DNA of 64,000 nt from Streptomyces sp. AV19 (GTDB lineage Bacteria > Actinomycetota > Actinomycetes > Streptomycetales > Streptomycetaceae). The notes beneath the pieces are model-generated. The model was given only the letters and a program-made list of their open reading frames with translations. It was not told where the DNA came from and did no database searches. Numbering within the stretch: position 1 is the first letter of the stretch; each line of letters opens with the position of its first letter. The stretch is taken from positions 776,087 through 840,086 of the forward strand of contig NZ_JAEAMR010000010.1 in the NCBI RefSeq assembly GCF_015999245.1. The letters run 5' to 3'. Position numbers and translations under genes: made by a program. This document shows positions 8,739-16,186 of the stretch, piece by piece.

Positions 8739-9404
8739 TCAGCGCTTGACCGTGTGGGCCGCGCGGCGACGGGACCAGATCAGACCACCGGCGATGCCCG
8801 CCGTGGCACCCGCGAGGATGAGCACGGGGGTGTCCACGAAGGACGACTCCTCGGCCGCCGCGACCTTCGCGGTGGCGCCGCCGCCGGCGTGCGACCAGCC
8901 GTGCGGACGGTCGTGGTGGCCGCGCCGGTCGTGGTCGCCGTGACCCCGGCCGTGGTCATGGTCCCGGCCATGGTCGTCGTGGTGACCGCGGTCGTGGTCG
9001 TGGTCGCGTCCGTGGTCGTCCCGACCGTGGTCGTCCCGACCGTGGTCGTCCCGACCGTGGTCGTCGCGGCCGTGGTCGTTGTCCCAGCCGTTGTCGTGGT
9101 CGCGTCCGTGGTCGTCCCGGCCATGGTCGTCCCGGCCGTGGTCGTCGTCACGACCGTCGTGGTCCCGGCCGTGGTCGTCGTCCCGGCCGTCGTGGTCGCG
9201 CCCGTGGTCGTCGCGGCCGTGATCGTCACGGTCGTGGCCGCCCCAGCCGTTGTCACGGCCGTTGTCCCGGCCGTGATCGTCATGGTCGTGCTTGGCGACC
9301 TGGCCGGGCGTGGACGGTGCCTCGAGGGCGAAGGCGACGGTCGGAGCCGCGCAGACGGCGACCGCCGTCAGAGTGCCGCAGAGAGCGGTACGGATTGACT
9401 TCAT
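8739..9404 (-). CDS. Secreted Asp/His/Gly/Arg-repeat protein with C-terminal anchor
   Basis: A 221-residue protein with a clear signal peptide (MKSIRTALCGTLTAVAVCAA, then cleavage near FALEAP). A long low-complexity region follows, built from DHGRD and DDHGRD-like units (about residues 38-165). A C-terminal hydrophobic helix ends in WSRRRAAHTVKR. The architecture is that of a surface-anchored protein, but no LPXTG or LAXTG motif precedes the helix; the sequence there reads EESSFVDTP. The many His and Asp residues could bind metal ions (inference). The ATG follows AAGGAGGT. It is the upstream partner of the sortase gene. Confidence 0.75.
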   Translation of the reverse strand: MKSIRTALCGTLTAVAVCAAPTVAFALEAPSTPGQVAKHDHDDHGRDNGRDNGWGGHDRDDHGRDDHGRDHDGRDDDHGRDHDGRDDDHGRDDHGRDDHGRDHDNGWDNDHGRDDHGRDDHGRDDHGRDDHGRDHDHDRGHHDDHGRDHDHGRGHGDHDRRGHHDRPHGWSHAGGGATAKVAAAEESSFVDTPVLILAGATAGIAGGLIWSRRRAAHTVKR

Positions 9405-9775
9405 TGGGTGTACCTCCTTGATCCGAGGTTCACCCGGCACCCCGGGCGGAGCATCCGCAGGGTAGTCGTATTGCTCCATTCGGTAAGGAACATGGGCCGA
9501 CCGAGTGGGCCGCGCCGTGGTTTTCGGCTGAAATCAGGGGATATGCGGCGTGGCGCGGGGTGTCAACGGGGCTCGGCGCGCCGTCCACCGGACGGAGGCG
9601 CGGCCGCTCGCGGCCTACGGCCGGGCGGCCGGGGCGACTTGACCCGCCCTCAGACGGCGTGCCGGGACGCGGACGGCGCGCAGGGACTCAGGCGGCGTGC
9701 CGGGACTCGGACAGCGTGAGCGTGCAGGGACTCAGACGGTGTGGCGGGACTCGGACAGCGTGAGCGTGCAGGGAC
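9405..9775. other. Intergenic region with 44-bp tandem repeat
   Basis: This gap holds the leader and promoter of the sortase operon near 9405-9500, and a tandem repeat with a 44-base period whose units start CAGGGACTCA at 9681, 9725 and 9769. A degenerate copy at about 9643-9680 lacks six bases. The third copy runs into the convergent gene and contains its stop codon. No gene is evident. Confidence 0.7.
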
Positions 9776-9793
9776 TCAGACGGTGTGGCGGGA
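9681..9793. repeat. 44-bp tandem repeat over a gene end
   Basis: There are two full units and a third partial one; the second and third are identical over their first 25 bases. The third supplies the stop and last five codons of the neighbouring gene, so the repeat looks like a local duplication of that 3' end. Confidence 0.8.
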
Positions 9794-10159
9794 GAGGAAC
9801 GCGTCGGCTTCCGCGCGCAGCCCGGGCGGCAGACCGCCGAGGCCGGTCACGACGGCCCGCAGCTCGCGGGCCGCTTCCGGCACCGCACGCCACGCGGCGG
9901 GATTCCTGGTCAGGACGGCCGAGAGCAGGTCACCGGGATACAGGTCGCCCTCGGCCAGTGGATCGGCGCGCAGCAGGCCGACGGCCACGGGCAGCAGATG
10001 CGGCAGGCCGATGTCCTGCCCGATGAGCAGCCGCAGGTCCTCGGGGTCCAGCGAGCCGACCGGGCGGCGGCGCAGGGCGTACGCGGCGGCGACGAGCCGG
10101 CCGGCACCGGCGGGCGGGTCGCCCCAGCGGTCGCCCTCGAGCTCCTCGAGGGAGCTCAC
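9776..10159 (-). CDS. Contact-dependent growth inhibition immunity-like protein
   Basis: A 127-residue soluble protein resembling the CdiI-type immunity family widespread in Streptomyces. Typical segments are SSLEELEGDRWG at the start, RRPVGSLDPEDLRLLIGQ, and GDLLSAVLTRNPAAW. No toxin partner is adjacent, so an anti-toxin role is only a family inference. The GTG start overlaps the TGA of the upstream LysR-like gene (GTGA), indicating translational coupling. Its stop lies inside a 44-bp tandem repeat. Confidence 0.7.
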   Translation of the reverse strand: MSSLEELEGDRWGDPPAGAGRLVAAAYALRRRPVGSLDPEDLRLLIGQDIGLPHLLPVAVGLLRADPLAEGDLYPGDLLSAVLTRNPAAWRAVPEAARELRAVVTGLGGLPPGLRAEADAFLSRHTV

Positions 10160-10902
10160 CGGCGGCGGGTCCGGCCGCGCCCGTCGCCCTTGGGGCGGCC
10201 GGCCGACCCGGACCGCTTGCGCTGCTCCTTCGCCTTGGCCTTCTCCCTGGCCTTCGGCTTGGCCTTCGCCTTCGCCTCCGGCTGGGCGGGGCCGCGGCCG
10301 CGGGTGCTGTTGACGGTCCGGCCGCGGACGATCCCGATGAACTCCTCCACCAGGTCGGTGGTCTCCTCCTCCGGCCACGACAGGGCGACGCGCGACTGCG
10401 GGACGCCGGTGACCGGCCGGTAGGTGAGGTCCTTGCGGTGGTGCAGCCGGGCCAGCGACTGCGGCACGAAGAGCAGGCCCACGCCCGCGGCCACCAGCTC
10501 GATCGCGTCCGCCGTCGTGGCGGGGCGCTCGATCGCGGGCCGCCCCGGCGGCCGATCCCAGCCGAGGACGTCGTCGAGGGGGTGGAAGACGACCTCGTCG
10601 GCCAGCTCCTCGACGGCCACCTCGTCCACCGCCGCCACGACGTGGTCCTTGGGGACCACGACCACGGTCGTCTCGGTGTAGAGGGGGATGGCGCTGAGGT
10701 CCGTGCGGTCCATCGGCAGCCGTACGAGCCCGGCGTCGGCCTCGCCGCGCCGCAGCAGGCCGGGGGCGTCGGCGGCGGAGACCTGGACCAGCTCCAGCGG
10801 GACGTCGGGCAGCCGCTGCCGCCAGATCCGCACCCACTTGGCGGGGGTCGCGCCCGGGACGTACCCGAGCCGGAACGAGAGGGGTGCTTCCGAGCCTGTC
10901 AC
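10156..10902 (-). CDS. LysR-type substrate-binding domain protein without HTH, basic tail
   Basis: A 248-residue protein equivalent to the effector-binding half of LysR regulators: it begins at LSFRLGYVPGATPAKW and runs through PLDDVLGWDRPPGRP and ELVAAGVGLLFVPQSLARL. The usual N-terminal helix-turn-helix of about 60 residues is absent. Instead, the last ~45 residues are extremely Lys/Ala/Arg-rich (repeats of AKAK and KARE type, ending GRGRTRRR), reminiscent of histone H1-like tails. The tail might bind nucleic acid non-specifically (inference). It is divergent from the DUF5997 gene, an arrangement common in Streptomyces, and overlaps the downstream gene by four bases. Confidence 0.82.
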   Translation of the reverse strand: MTGSEAPLSFRLGYVPGATPAKWVRIWRQRLPDVPLELVQVSAADAPGLLRRGEADAGLVRLPMDRTDLSAIPLYTETTVVVVPKDHVVAAVDEVAVEELADEVVFHPLDDVLGWDRPPGRPAIERPATTADAIELVAAGVGLLFVPQSLARLHHRKDLTYRPVTGVPQSRVALSWPEEETTDLVEEFIGIVRGRTVNSTRGRGPAQPEAKAKAKPKAREKAKAKEQRKRSGSAGRPKGDGRGRTRRR

Positions 10903-10960
10903 CTGGCCAGATTACCGGGCGTGGTCGGGGTCGGCCCACGCGCCCGATACCCTGGACCCC

Positions 10961-11368
10961 ATGAAGTCGCACCAGAGCACCCAGACCATGAAGCCCGCGA
11001 CCGCGGCGAAGAAGCTGGGTGTGTACCTCGAGGCCACCCCCGCGGAGTTCCAGGAGGGTGCCGTCTCGCGCGACGAGCTCAACGCGCTGCAGGCCGACCC
11101 GCCGGAGTGGCTCCGCGAGCTCCGCCGCAACGGCCCGCACCCCCGCCCGGTGGTCGCCGCCAGGCTCGGCGTCTCCATCTCGGGCCTCGCCCGCGGCGGC
11201 GTCACCGAGGCGCTCACCACCGAGCAGATCGAGGCCCTGAAGCAGGAGAACCCCGACTGGCTCCAGAAGGAGCGCGCCACCCAGGCCGACGTCCGCAAGG
11301 AGACGGCCCGCGTCAAGGCGAAGAACGAGGCGAAGGCCGCGGAGCGCGCGGACGAGCAGCGCCGCTGA
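10961..11368 (+). CDS. DUF5997 family protein
   Basis: A 135-residue soluble protein of the DUF5997 family. Conserved blocks are MKPATAAKKLGVYL, GPHPRPVVAARLGVSISGLA and GGVTEALTTEQIEAL. The C-terminal third is a charged Ala/Lys/Glu helix. Function is unknown. The ATG at 10961 is taken as start because related proteins share the short QTMKPATAAKK lead; the ATG at 10988 is possible. The gene is divergent from the LysR-like sensor. An 18-bp unit containing the stop is tandemly duplicated at its end. Confidence 0.83.
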   Translation: MKSHQSTQTMKPATAAKKLGVYLEATPAEFQEGAVSRDELNALQADPPEWLRELRRNGPHPRPVVAARLGVSISGLARGGVTEALTTEQIEALKQENPDWLQKERATQADVRKETARVKAKNEAKAAERADEQRR

Positions 11369-11386
11369 GACGAGCAGCGCCGCTGA
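11351..11386. repeat. 18-bp perfect tandem duplication over the DUF5997 stop
   Basis: Bases 11351-11368 and 11369-11386 are identical (GACGAGCAGCGCCGCTGA), so the gene has a second, silent copy of its last codons and stop. Confidence 0.95.
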
Positions 11387-11391
11387 ACGGA

Positions 11392-11410
11392 CGCCCGGCC
11401 GAGCCGGGCG
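11392..11410 (+). terminator. Hairpin after DUF5997 gene
   Basis: Perfect 8-bp stem CGCCCGGC / GCCGGGCG with a three-base loop, 24 bases after the stop. A T-rich stretch follows only later (11455-11485). Confidence 0.6.
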
Positions 11411-11572
11411 CGGAAGGCCGGGCGGGATTCCCGTTCCCGGCCTTTCGGTCGTGTTCCCGGCTTTTCCCGTGTTCCCGGCTTTTCGGTCGTGTCCGCAGGC
11501 CGCCTCGGGGGCGGCGGCCCGCGGACACGAGGGGCAGGAGGGGTGAGCGACCCTCCTGCCGGGGGAGAGAGG

Positions 11573-12508
11573 TCAGACGGAGGTCGGGAAGGCGTACCGC
11601 ACGGCGGTCGCGCGTTCCGACAACTCCCACAGGCGGCGGGCCGTTTCGGGGTCGGAGGCCGTGCCGCCCAGCTCCACCCGGGTCGGGGCGCCCTTCAGTT
11701 CGCCCTTGCCGTCCGGGCCGATGAAGTGGCCGCTCTCCACGCCCGGGGCGGTCGCCGCGTACAACTGCGGCAGCGATCCCTCGGCCGGGGCCTGCGCCAG
11801 CGGGCTGAGGACGCGCCCGAACATCAGCTTCACCAGGCCGACCGTGCCGTTGAACTGCAGGTTGGTGGCGGTGAAGCCGGGGTGCGCGAGCACGCTGCGC
11901 ACCGGGCTGCCGGCCTCGGCGAGCCGGCGGTGCAGCTCGTGGCCGAACACGGCGTTGGCGAGCTTGGACTGGTTGTAGTAGCCCATGGGCGAGTACTTGC
12001 GCGCGCCGTCGATGTCGTCGAAGAAGATGCGCGCCTTGCGGTGGTTGACCGAACTCACCGTGACGACACGGGAGTCGCGCCCGGCGGACAGCAGGTCGAG
12101 CAGCAGCCCGGTGAGGGCGAAGTGCCCGAGGTGGTTGGCGGCGAACTGCAGCTCGTGACCCTGGGCGCTCAGCGTGCGCGGGGGAGCCATCACGCCGGCG
12201 TTGTTGACCAGGACGTCCAGCCGCCGGTGGTTGGCGCGCAGCCCGTCGGCGAACGACCGGACCGAGTCGAGGTCCGCCAGGTCAACGCGGCGCACCTCCA
12301 GGCTCGCGCCCGGCTGCCCGGCGGTGATCTCCGCGACCGCCCGCCGGCCCTTCCGCTCGTCGCGCACCGCGAGGATCACGTGCCCGCCCCTGCCGGCGAG
12401 CGCCCGGGTCGTCGCCAGGCCGAGGCCGCTGTTGGCCCCGGTGACGAGGAACACCCGGCCGGTCTGGTCCGGGATCTGTGCGGCGGTCCAGCGCTGCTGT
12501 TGCGTCAT
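11573..12508 (-). CDS. Short-chain dehydrogenase/reductase
   Basis: A 311-residue NAD(P)-dependent oxidoreductase of the SDR family, similar to retinol-dehydrogenase-like members. The nucleotide-binding motif is LVTGANSGLGLA near residue 20, NNAG lies in VLVNNAGVMAPP, the catalytic Ser in VTVSSVNH, and YxxxK reads YYNQSKLA. The substrate is unknown. It is divergently transcribed from a TetR regulator with an inverted repeat between them, the standard arrangement for a repressor controlling a neighbouring oxidoreductase. A start three codons upstream is also possible; neither start has a strong ribosome site. Confidence 0.88.
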   Translation of the reverse strand: MTQQQRWTAAQIPDQTGRVFLVTGANSGLGLATTRALAGRGGHVILAVRDERKGRRAVAEITAGQPGASLEVRRVDLADLDSVRSFADGLRANHRRLDVLVNNAGVMAPPRTLSAQGHELQFAANHLGHFALTGLLLDLLSAGRDSRVVTVSSVNHRKARIFFDDIDGARKYSPMGYYNQSKLANAVFGHELHRRLAEAGSPVRSVLAHPGFTATNLQFNGTVGLVKLMFGRVLSPLAQAPAEGSLPQLYAATAPGVESGHFIGPDGKGELKGAPTRVELGGTASDPETARRLWELSERATAVRYAFPTSV

Positions 12509-12529
12509 ACGGCACATGCTGCTGTCGCT

Positions 12530-12560
12530 GGCACCAAGTGTCAAGGTGCGTCTTGGTGTC
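12530..12560. promoter_or_regulatory. Inverted repeat, candidate TetR operator
   Basis: Arms GGCACCAAG (12530-12538) and CTTGGTGTC (12552-12560) match at eight of nine positions around a 13-base centre. The site lies between the divergent SDR and TetR genes and overlaps a TTGACA-like -35 for the SDR gene (reverse strand, 12544-12539) and the -35 of the TetR gene. Confidence 0.6.
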
Positions 12561-12589
12561 ACGTACGGCATGGCGTTACCATGGAGGGG
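12553..12589 (+). promoter_or_regulatory. Predicted leaderless promoter of the TetR gene
   Basis: TTGGTG (12553-12558), an 18-base spacer and TACCAT (12577-12582) place the transcription start at about 12589, exactly the GTG start codon. This suggests a leaderless mRNA, common in Streptomyces regulators. Confidence 0.55.
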
Positions 12590-13200
12590 TGAGCCCTCGC
12601 CCCGAAGTCAGCCTGGCCCAGCGCAAGCGTCAGCTCGTCTCGGACGAACTGACCGAGGCGGCGCTGCAGTTGCTGGCCTCGAAGGGATTCGACGCGGTCA
12701 CCGTCGACGAGATCGTGACGACCGCGGGCGTGTCCAAGCGCACGTTCTTCCGGTACTTCGCGTCCAAGGAGGACGTCGTCGTCCAGTTCCTGGCCGACAT
12801 GGGAGCCGGTATGCGCGCCGAGCTGGCGGGCCGCCCGGCGGGGGAGTCGCCCTCCGTCGCGCTGCGGCACGCCGTCTGGGCCTCGGTCAACGCCTGCGCC
12901 GGCCAGTCCGAAAGGGCGTTGCGCGTGGTGCAGTTGATCCTGCGCACGCCCGCCCTGCTGGCCCGTTTCCTGGAGCGCCAGGCGCAGTGGCGCGACGACC
13001 TGGCGGAGGAGCTGGCGCACCGCCTGGGCCGGGACGCCGACGCCGGCCTGTATCCGCAACTGGCCGCCGGAATGGCGCTGACCGCTTTCGACGTCGTGCT
13101 GCAGCGGTGGAGCGACAGCGACGGCGCCCAGGATCCCGCCGGGCTCACCGACCGGGCCTTCGCCGTCGTCGCCCCGGCGCTGGACGCCGTCGAACGGTAG
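12589..13200 (+). CDS. TetR-family transcriptional regulator
   Basis: A 203-residue one-component repressor. The N-terminal helix-turn-helix spans about residues 15-60, with the recognition region VDEIVTTAGVSKRTFFRYFASKED; the rest is an all-helical ligand-binding domain ending in a segment typical of the MftR-type C-terminal domain. It probably controls the divergent SDR gene and itself through the inverted repeat at 12530-12560. The GTG start coincides with the predicted transcription start, so no Shine-Dalgarno is needed. The ligand is unknown. Confidence 0.88.
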   Translation: MSPRPEVSLAQRKRQLVSDELTEAALQLLASKGFDAVTVDEIVTTAGVSKRTFFRYFASKEDVVVQFLADMGAGMRAELAGRPAGESPSVALRHAVWASVNACAGQSERALRVVQLILRTPALLARFLERQAQWRDDLAEELAHRLGRDADAGLYPQLAAGMALTAFDVVLQRWSDSDGAQDPAGLTDRAFAVVAPALDAVER

Positions 13201-13286
13201 CGGCCGCCGGCCCTGCGCGTTCCGCGCGCAATCCGCGACCGGTAAATCATTGCAAATCCGTTCTCGCCGTAGGTCATTGGCAGGTA

Positions 13287-13328
13287 AATTCCGACGGGGA
13301 AGTCCGGGTGCAGCCGGACGTCGGAATT
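13287..13328. promoter_or_regulatory. Nested inverted repeat upstream of the P450
   Basis: Outer arms AATTCCGAC (13287-13295) and GTCGGAATT (13320-13328) enclose inner arms GTCCGG and CCGGAC. The second outer arm is itself part of CGGAATTCCG. It lies between TetR and the P450, in an AT-richer stretch. It could be a terminator or an operator for the PKS-cluster genes. Confidence 0.5.
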
Positions 13329-13455
13329 CCGAATTGCACAGGCGTGAGCAGGCAGTTCGCCAAATTCTGTGAGCTGCGCCACGGTTGGAGCTGTCGTGCG
13401 GGCATGTGTTGTTACCTTGTGATCACTTTCCCACCGAGTTTCGCGAGGTGTTGAT

Positions 13456-14673
13456 GTGGGTACCGCTGTTGCCTCAAACCTCCCGGCATTCCCGTTCATA
13501 GGCCCGGACTCCGATCCGTTCGTTCCCGTGGACGCGCCCGATCTGGCACGCCTCGACGGGCCCGTGTCCAAAGTGCGGCTTCCCTTCGGCGGCTGGGCCT
13601 GGCTGGTCACCCGGCACGCCGACGTACGGCAGCTGCTGCGGCATCCGGGCTTCAGCTCCGACCAGTACAAGCCCGGGTTCCCCGTCCTCAATCCGATTCC
13701 GCCGGAGCAGAAGGACGCCGCGGGCCTGTTCATCTTCATGGACGGCGAGGCGCACAGCCGGCTGCGCAAGATGCTGACCGCCGAATTCATGATCAAGAAC
13801 ATCCGGCGGCTCGAACCGCTCATCGAGCAGACCGTGGTGGACACGCTGGAGGAGATGCGCGCCGCCGGACCGGGCGTCGACCTGCTCTCCGCGTTCGCGC
13901 TGCCGGTCCCTTCGATGACCATCTGCCACCTGCTCGGCGTCCCTCTCTCCGACCAGGACTTCTTCCAGCTCCACAGCAGGGCGATCATGGACCGGAAGTC
14001 CGGGCCCGAGGAGATCGGGGCCGCCCTCGCCGCCCTGACCGGCTTCCTGGCCGAGCTGATCAAGGCCAAGCGCACCGCGCCCGGCGACGACCTGCTCAGC
14101 CGGCTGGTGGCCGAGCGCGTGGTGCCCGGCGAGCTGCGCGAGGACGAGCTCCTGAGCATGGCCATGCTGCTGCTCGTCGCCGGTCACGAGACCACCGCCA
14201 ACATGATCGGCATGTCCGCCCTCGCCCTGCTGGAGCGCCCGGAACTCCTGGCCGCGCTGCGCGAGGACCCGGACCTGGCGCCCAACATGGTCGAGGAGCT
14301 GCTGCGTTACTCGACCGTCGTGCGGACGGGCCTGCCCCGGCTGGCGATGGAGGACGCCGAGATCGGCGGCCAGAAGATCCGCGCCGGCGAGGGCGTGGTC
14401 GCGATGCTGGCGATGGCCAACCGGGACGGCTCGGTCTTCAAGGACGCCGAGGAGTTCGACCCGAAGCGCCAGGAGGCGCACCGCCACATGGCGTTCGGCT
14501 TCGGCCTGCACCAATGCATCGGCCAGCCGCTGGCCCGGGCCGAACTGCGGATCGCCCTGGTCGAGCTCGCCCGCCGGTTCCCCACGCTGCGCTCCGAGCG
14601 GGCCCTGGTGGACGTCCCCACGCGTCCCTTGGCGGTGACGTTCGGCCTGGACGAACTGCCGGTGACCTGGTGA
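13456..14673 (+). CDS. Cytochrome P450 (CYP105-like)
   Basis: A 405-residue soluble bacterial P450 monooxygenase. The I-helix oxygen-binding motif is LLLVAGHETTAN, the K-helix ExxR lies in VEELLRY, and the haem ligand Cys sits in FGFGLHQCIGQPLA. The overall pattern, including FMDGEAHSRLRKMLTAEF, resembles CYP105 enzymes that tailor secondary metabolites or xenobiotics. It is translationally coupled (GTGA) to a ferredoxin, its likely electron donor, and stands ahead of a regulator and PKS, so a tailoring role in that pathway is inferred. The GTG start follows GAGGTG. Confidence 0.92.
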   Translation: MGTAVASNLPAFPFIGPDSDPFVPVDAPDLARLDGPVSKVRLPFGGWAWLVTRHADVRQLLRHPGFSSDQYKPGFPVLNPIPPEQKDAAGLFIFMDGEAHSRLRKMLTAEFMIKNIRRLEPLIEQTVVDTLEEMRAAGPGVDLLSAFALPVPSMTICHLLGVPLSDQDFFQLHSRAIMDRKSGPEEIGAALAALTGFLAELIKAKRTAPGDDLLSRLVAERVVPGELREDELLSMAMLLLVAGHETTANMIGMSALALLERPELLAALREDPDLAPNMVEELLRYSTVVRTGLPRLAMEDAEIGGQKIRAGEGVVAMLAMANRDGSVFKDAEEFDPKRQEAHRHMAFGFGLHQCIGQPLARAELRIALVELARRFPTLRSERALVDVPTRPLAVTFGLDELPVTW

Positions 14674-14942
14674 GCGCGCGGGTCAGGGTCCACCGGCCGC
14701 TCTGCGCGGGCTCGGGCAACTGCGTGATGGCCGCGCCGGAGGTCTTCGACCAGGACGACGCGGACGGCCTGGTGCTGGTGCGGGACGAGCAGCCGGCGGA
14801 CGAACTGCTGGACTCGGTCGAGGTGGCCGTCCAGCTGTGCCCGGTGGGGGCGATCGCCCTCAAGCGGGAGAAGAAGCAGAAGGAACGGAACGGCGGTGGG
14901 AGCGGGAAGGAGCGTGCCCACACGGGCCCTTCCCCGACTTAA
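14670..14942 (+). CDS. [3Fe-4S]-type ferredoxin
   Basis: A 90-residue ferredoxin of the kind that serves actinobacterial P450s. The cluster ligands are visible in CAGSGNCVMAAPEVF and CPVGAIAL. The first group has Cys-x5-Cys, with Gly in place of the usual central Cys, as expected for a 3Fe-4S cluster. The C-terminus carries an extra Lys/Arg/Gly-rich tail of about 20 residues not usual for the family. GTG overlaps the P450 stop. Confidence 0.9.
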   Translation: MSARVRVHRPLCAGSGNCVMAAPEVFDQDDADGLVLVRDEQPADELLDSVEVAVQLCPVGAIALKREKKQKERNGGGSGKERAHTGPSPT

Positions 14943-14951
14943 GTCCGGGGA
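14933..14951. terminator. Palindrome at the ferredoxin stop
   Basis: CCCCGACTT and AAGTCCGGGG form a near-perfect stem spanning the TAA of the ferredoxin gene; probable terminator, without a T-run. Confidence 0.45.
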
Positions 14952-15096
14952 CGGCCGGGCATTTCCGTGAATATTTCGGACACGGACACCTGGCCCAAGG
15001 AAGGGGATTCCGGCGGCCGGACGGCGAAAGCCTTTCCCGCCCGCACAGGAATCCCGCACGAGAATTTCACGTTCAAAACGCACGGGGGAAAGCACA

Positions 15097-15726
15097 TTGG
15101 ACAGTGACGTTCACACACGAGTCGTTGTATGCGACCGGCACCCGTACGCGCGGCTGGGCATCAGAGGAGCGCTCAAACGGGATCCGGCGATTGCGGTGGT
15201 CGGTGAGGCGGGCAACATCGTCGAACTCGTCCCGGTCACGGAACTGCACGATCCGGACGTTGTCGTGCTGGAGGCACAGGCACAGCACCTGGACAAACTC
15301 TCCCACGTGGACGCCGCGGTGGTCGTGGTCGTCGCGGACGCGGAGGCCGCGGCGGACTGGATCCGCTTCACGCAGGCGAACGTCCGCGCCGTCGTCCACA
15401 GCGACGATCCCGAGGACGATCTGGTGAAGGCCGTCCGCCGGGCCTCGAACGGCGCCGGCTACGTCTCTCCCGGTCTCAGCAGCGAACTGATGCGGCTGGT
15501 CCGCACCACCGTGCCGCGGCCGCTGCGGCCCGTTCCCACCCATACCCCGCTGACCTCGCGCGAGGCCGAGGTGCTCCAACTGGTGCGCAGGGGGCTGGCC
15601 AACAAGGAGATCGCGCGGCGGCTGGGCCTCAGTGAGAAGACGGTCAAGTTCCACGTCTCCAACGTCCTCGCCAAGGCGCACATGGCGTCCCGGGCACAGC
15701 TGATCGCCTCGGCGGCGTCCGCCTGA
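15097..15726 (+). CDS. Atypical response regulator, LuxR/NarL-type HTH
   Basis: A 209-residue regulator with a receiver-like N-terminal domain and a C-terminal LuxR helix-turn-helix (LTSREAEVLQLVRRGLANKE, then KTVKFHVSNVLAKAHM). The receiver domain is degenerate: where a phospho-accepting Asp is expected the sequence reads DVVVLEAQAQ, and the acidic pocket has only one Asp in VVVCDRHP. Phosphorylation-independent or ligand-responsive control is likely. It stands between the P450-ferredoxin pair and the PKS, so it is probably the pathway-specific regulator. The TTG start follows a GGGGGA stretch. Confidence 0.85.
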   Translation: MDSDVHTRVVVCDRHPYARLGIRGALKRDPAIAVVGEAGNIVELVPVTELHDPDVVVLEAQAQHLDKLSHVDAAVVVVVADAEAAADWIRFTQANVRAVVHSDDPEDDLVKAVRRASNGAGYVSPGLSSELMRLVRTTVPRPLRPVPTHTPLTSREAEVLQLVRRGLANKEIARRLGLSEKTVKFHVSNVLAKAHMASRAQLIASAASA

Positions 15727-16186
15727 GCGCTCCGCCGGCGGTCCGGTACGTCATCTGCGGGTATGTCGTGGCCGGTCGCGCGGTTCGCCGCGCCCCTTAG
15801 GGGCGCCACCGAACCGCACCGGACTTCGCCGGGCCCGCCTGACCCACCGCTGATCCACCGGGCCGACCGGTGCGGCGCCCCCGCGGCGCCGCGCCGGCCG
15901 GCCCGTTCGCATGCCTGCCCACCCGTACGTCCGCGGGCCCGGAACATCAACCGGAACGTCAACGCGACCGGGGCCGTTCACCCGCGCCCGCCGCCCTCGC
16001 CAGGTCCTCGGTCCAGGTCCCCCCCGGCACCGGCGGACATGCCCTGTGACCTCGGTGTTCCCCGCTCGAAGTCCTGTACGGGCCGACGGTCCCGACCGAA
16101 GTCCGGCCGTCCGTCCCCGACTTCTGGCGGAAGTCCGTTGTCAGACCCCCGGGCAATACTTCAATCCGCAACGGGGGAGGCACAAC
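15727..16186. promoter_or_regulatory. Intergenic region upstream of the PKS
   Basis: This 460-base gap begins with a strong nested hairpin (15780-15817) that probably ends the regulator transcript. The last 130 bases hold three copies of GAAGTCC (16068, 16098, 16130), spaced 30 and 32 bases. The third is half of an inverted repeat GACTTC-tggcg-GAAGTC (16119-16135). A TTGTCA at 16138 could be a -35 box, but the matching -10 is weak. These repeats are candidate binding sites for the adjacent LuxR regulator. Confidence 0.45.
15780..15817. terminator. Nested hairpin after the LuxR gene
   Basis: Outer stem GCGGTTCG/CGAACCGC and inner stem GCGCCCC/GGGGCGC with loop TTA, 54 bases after the stop; no T-run. 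Confidence 0.6.

Noticed and set aside
8739..9404. CRISPR-like or minisatellite interpretation of the repeats in the His/Asp-rich gene
   Set aside because: Repeat units are short, in frame, and follow a signal peptide; there are no spacers.
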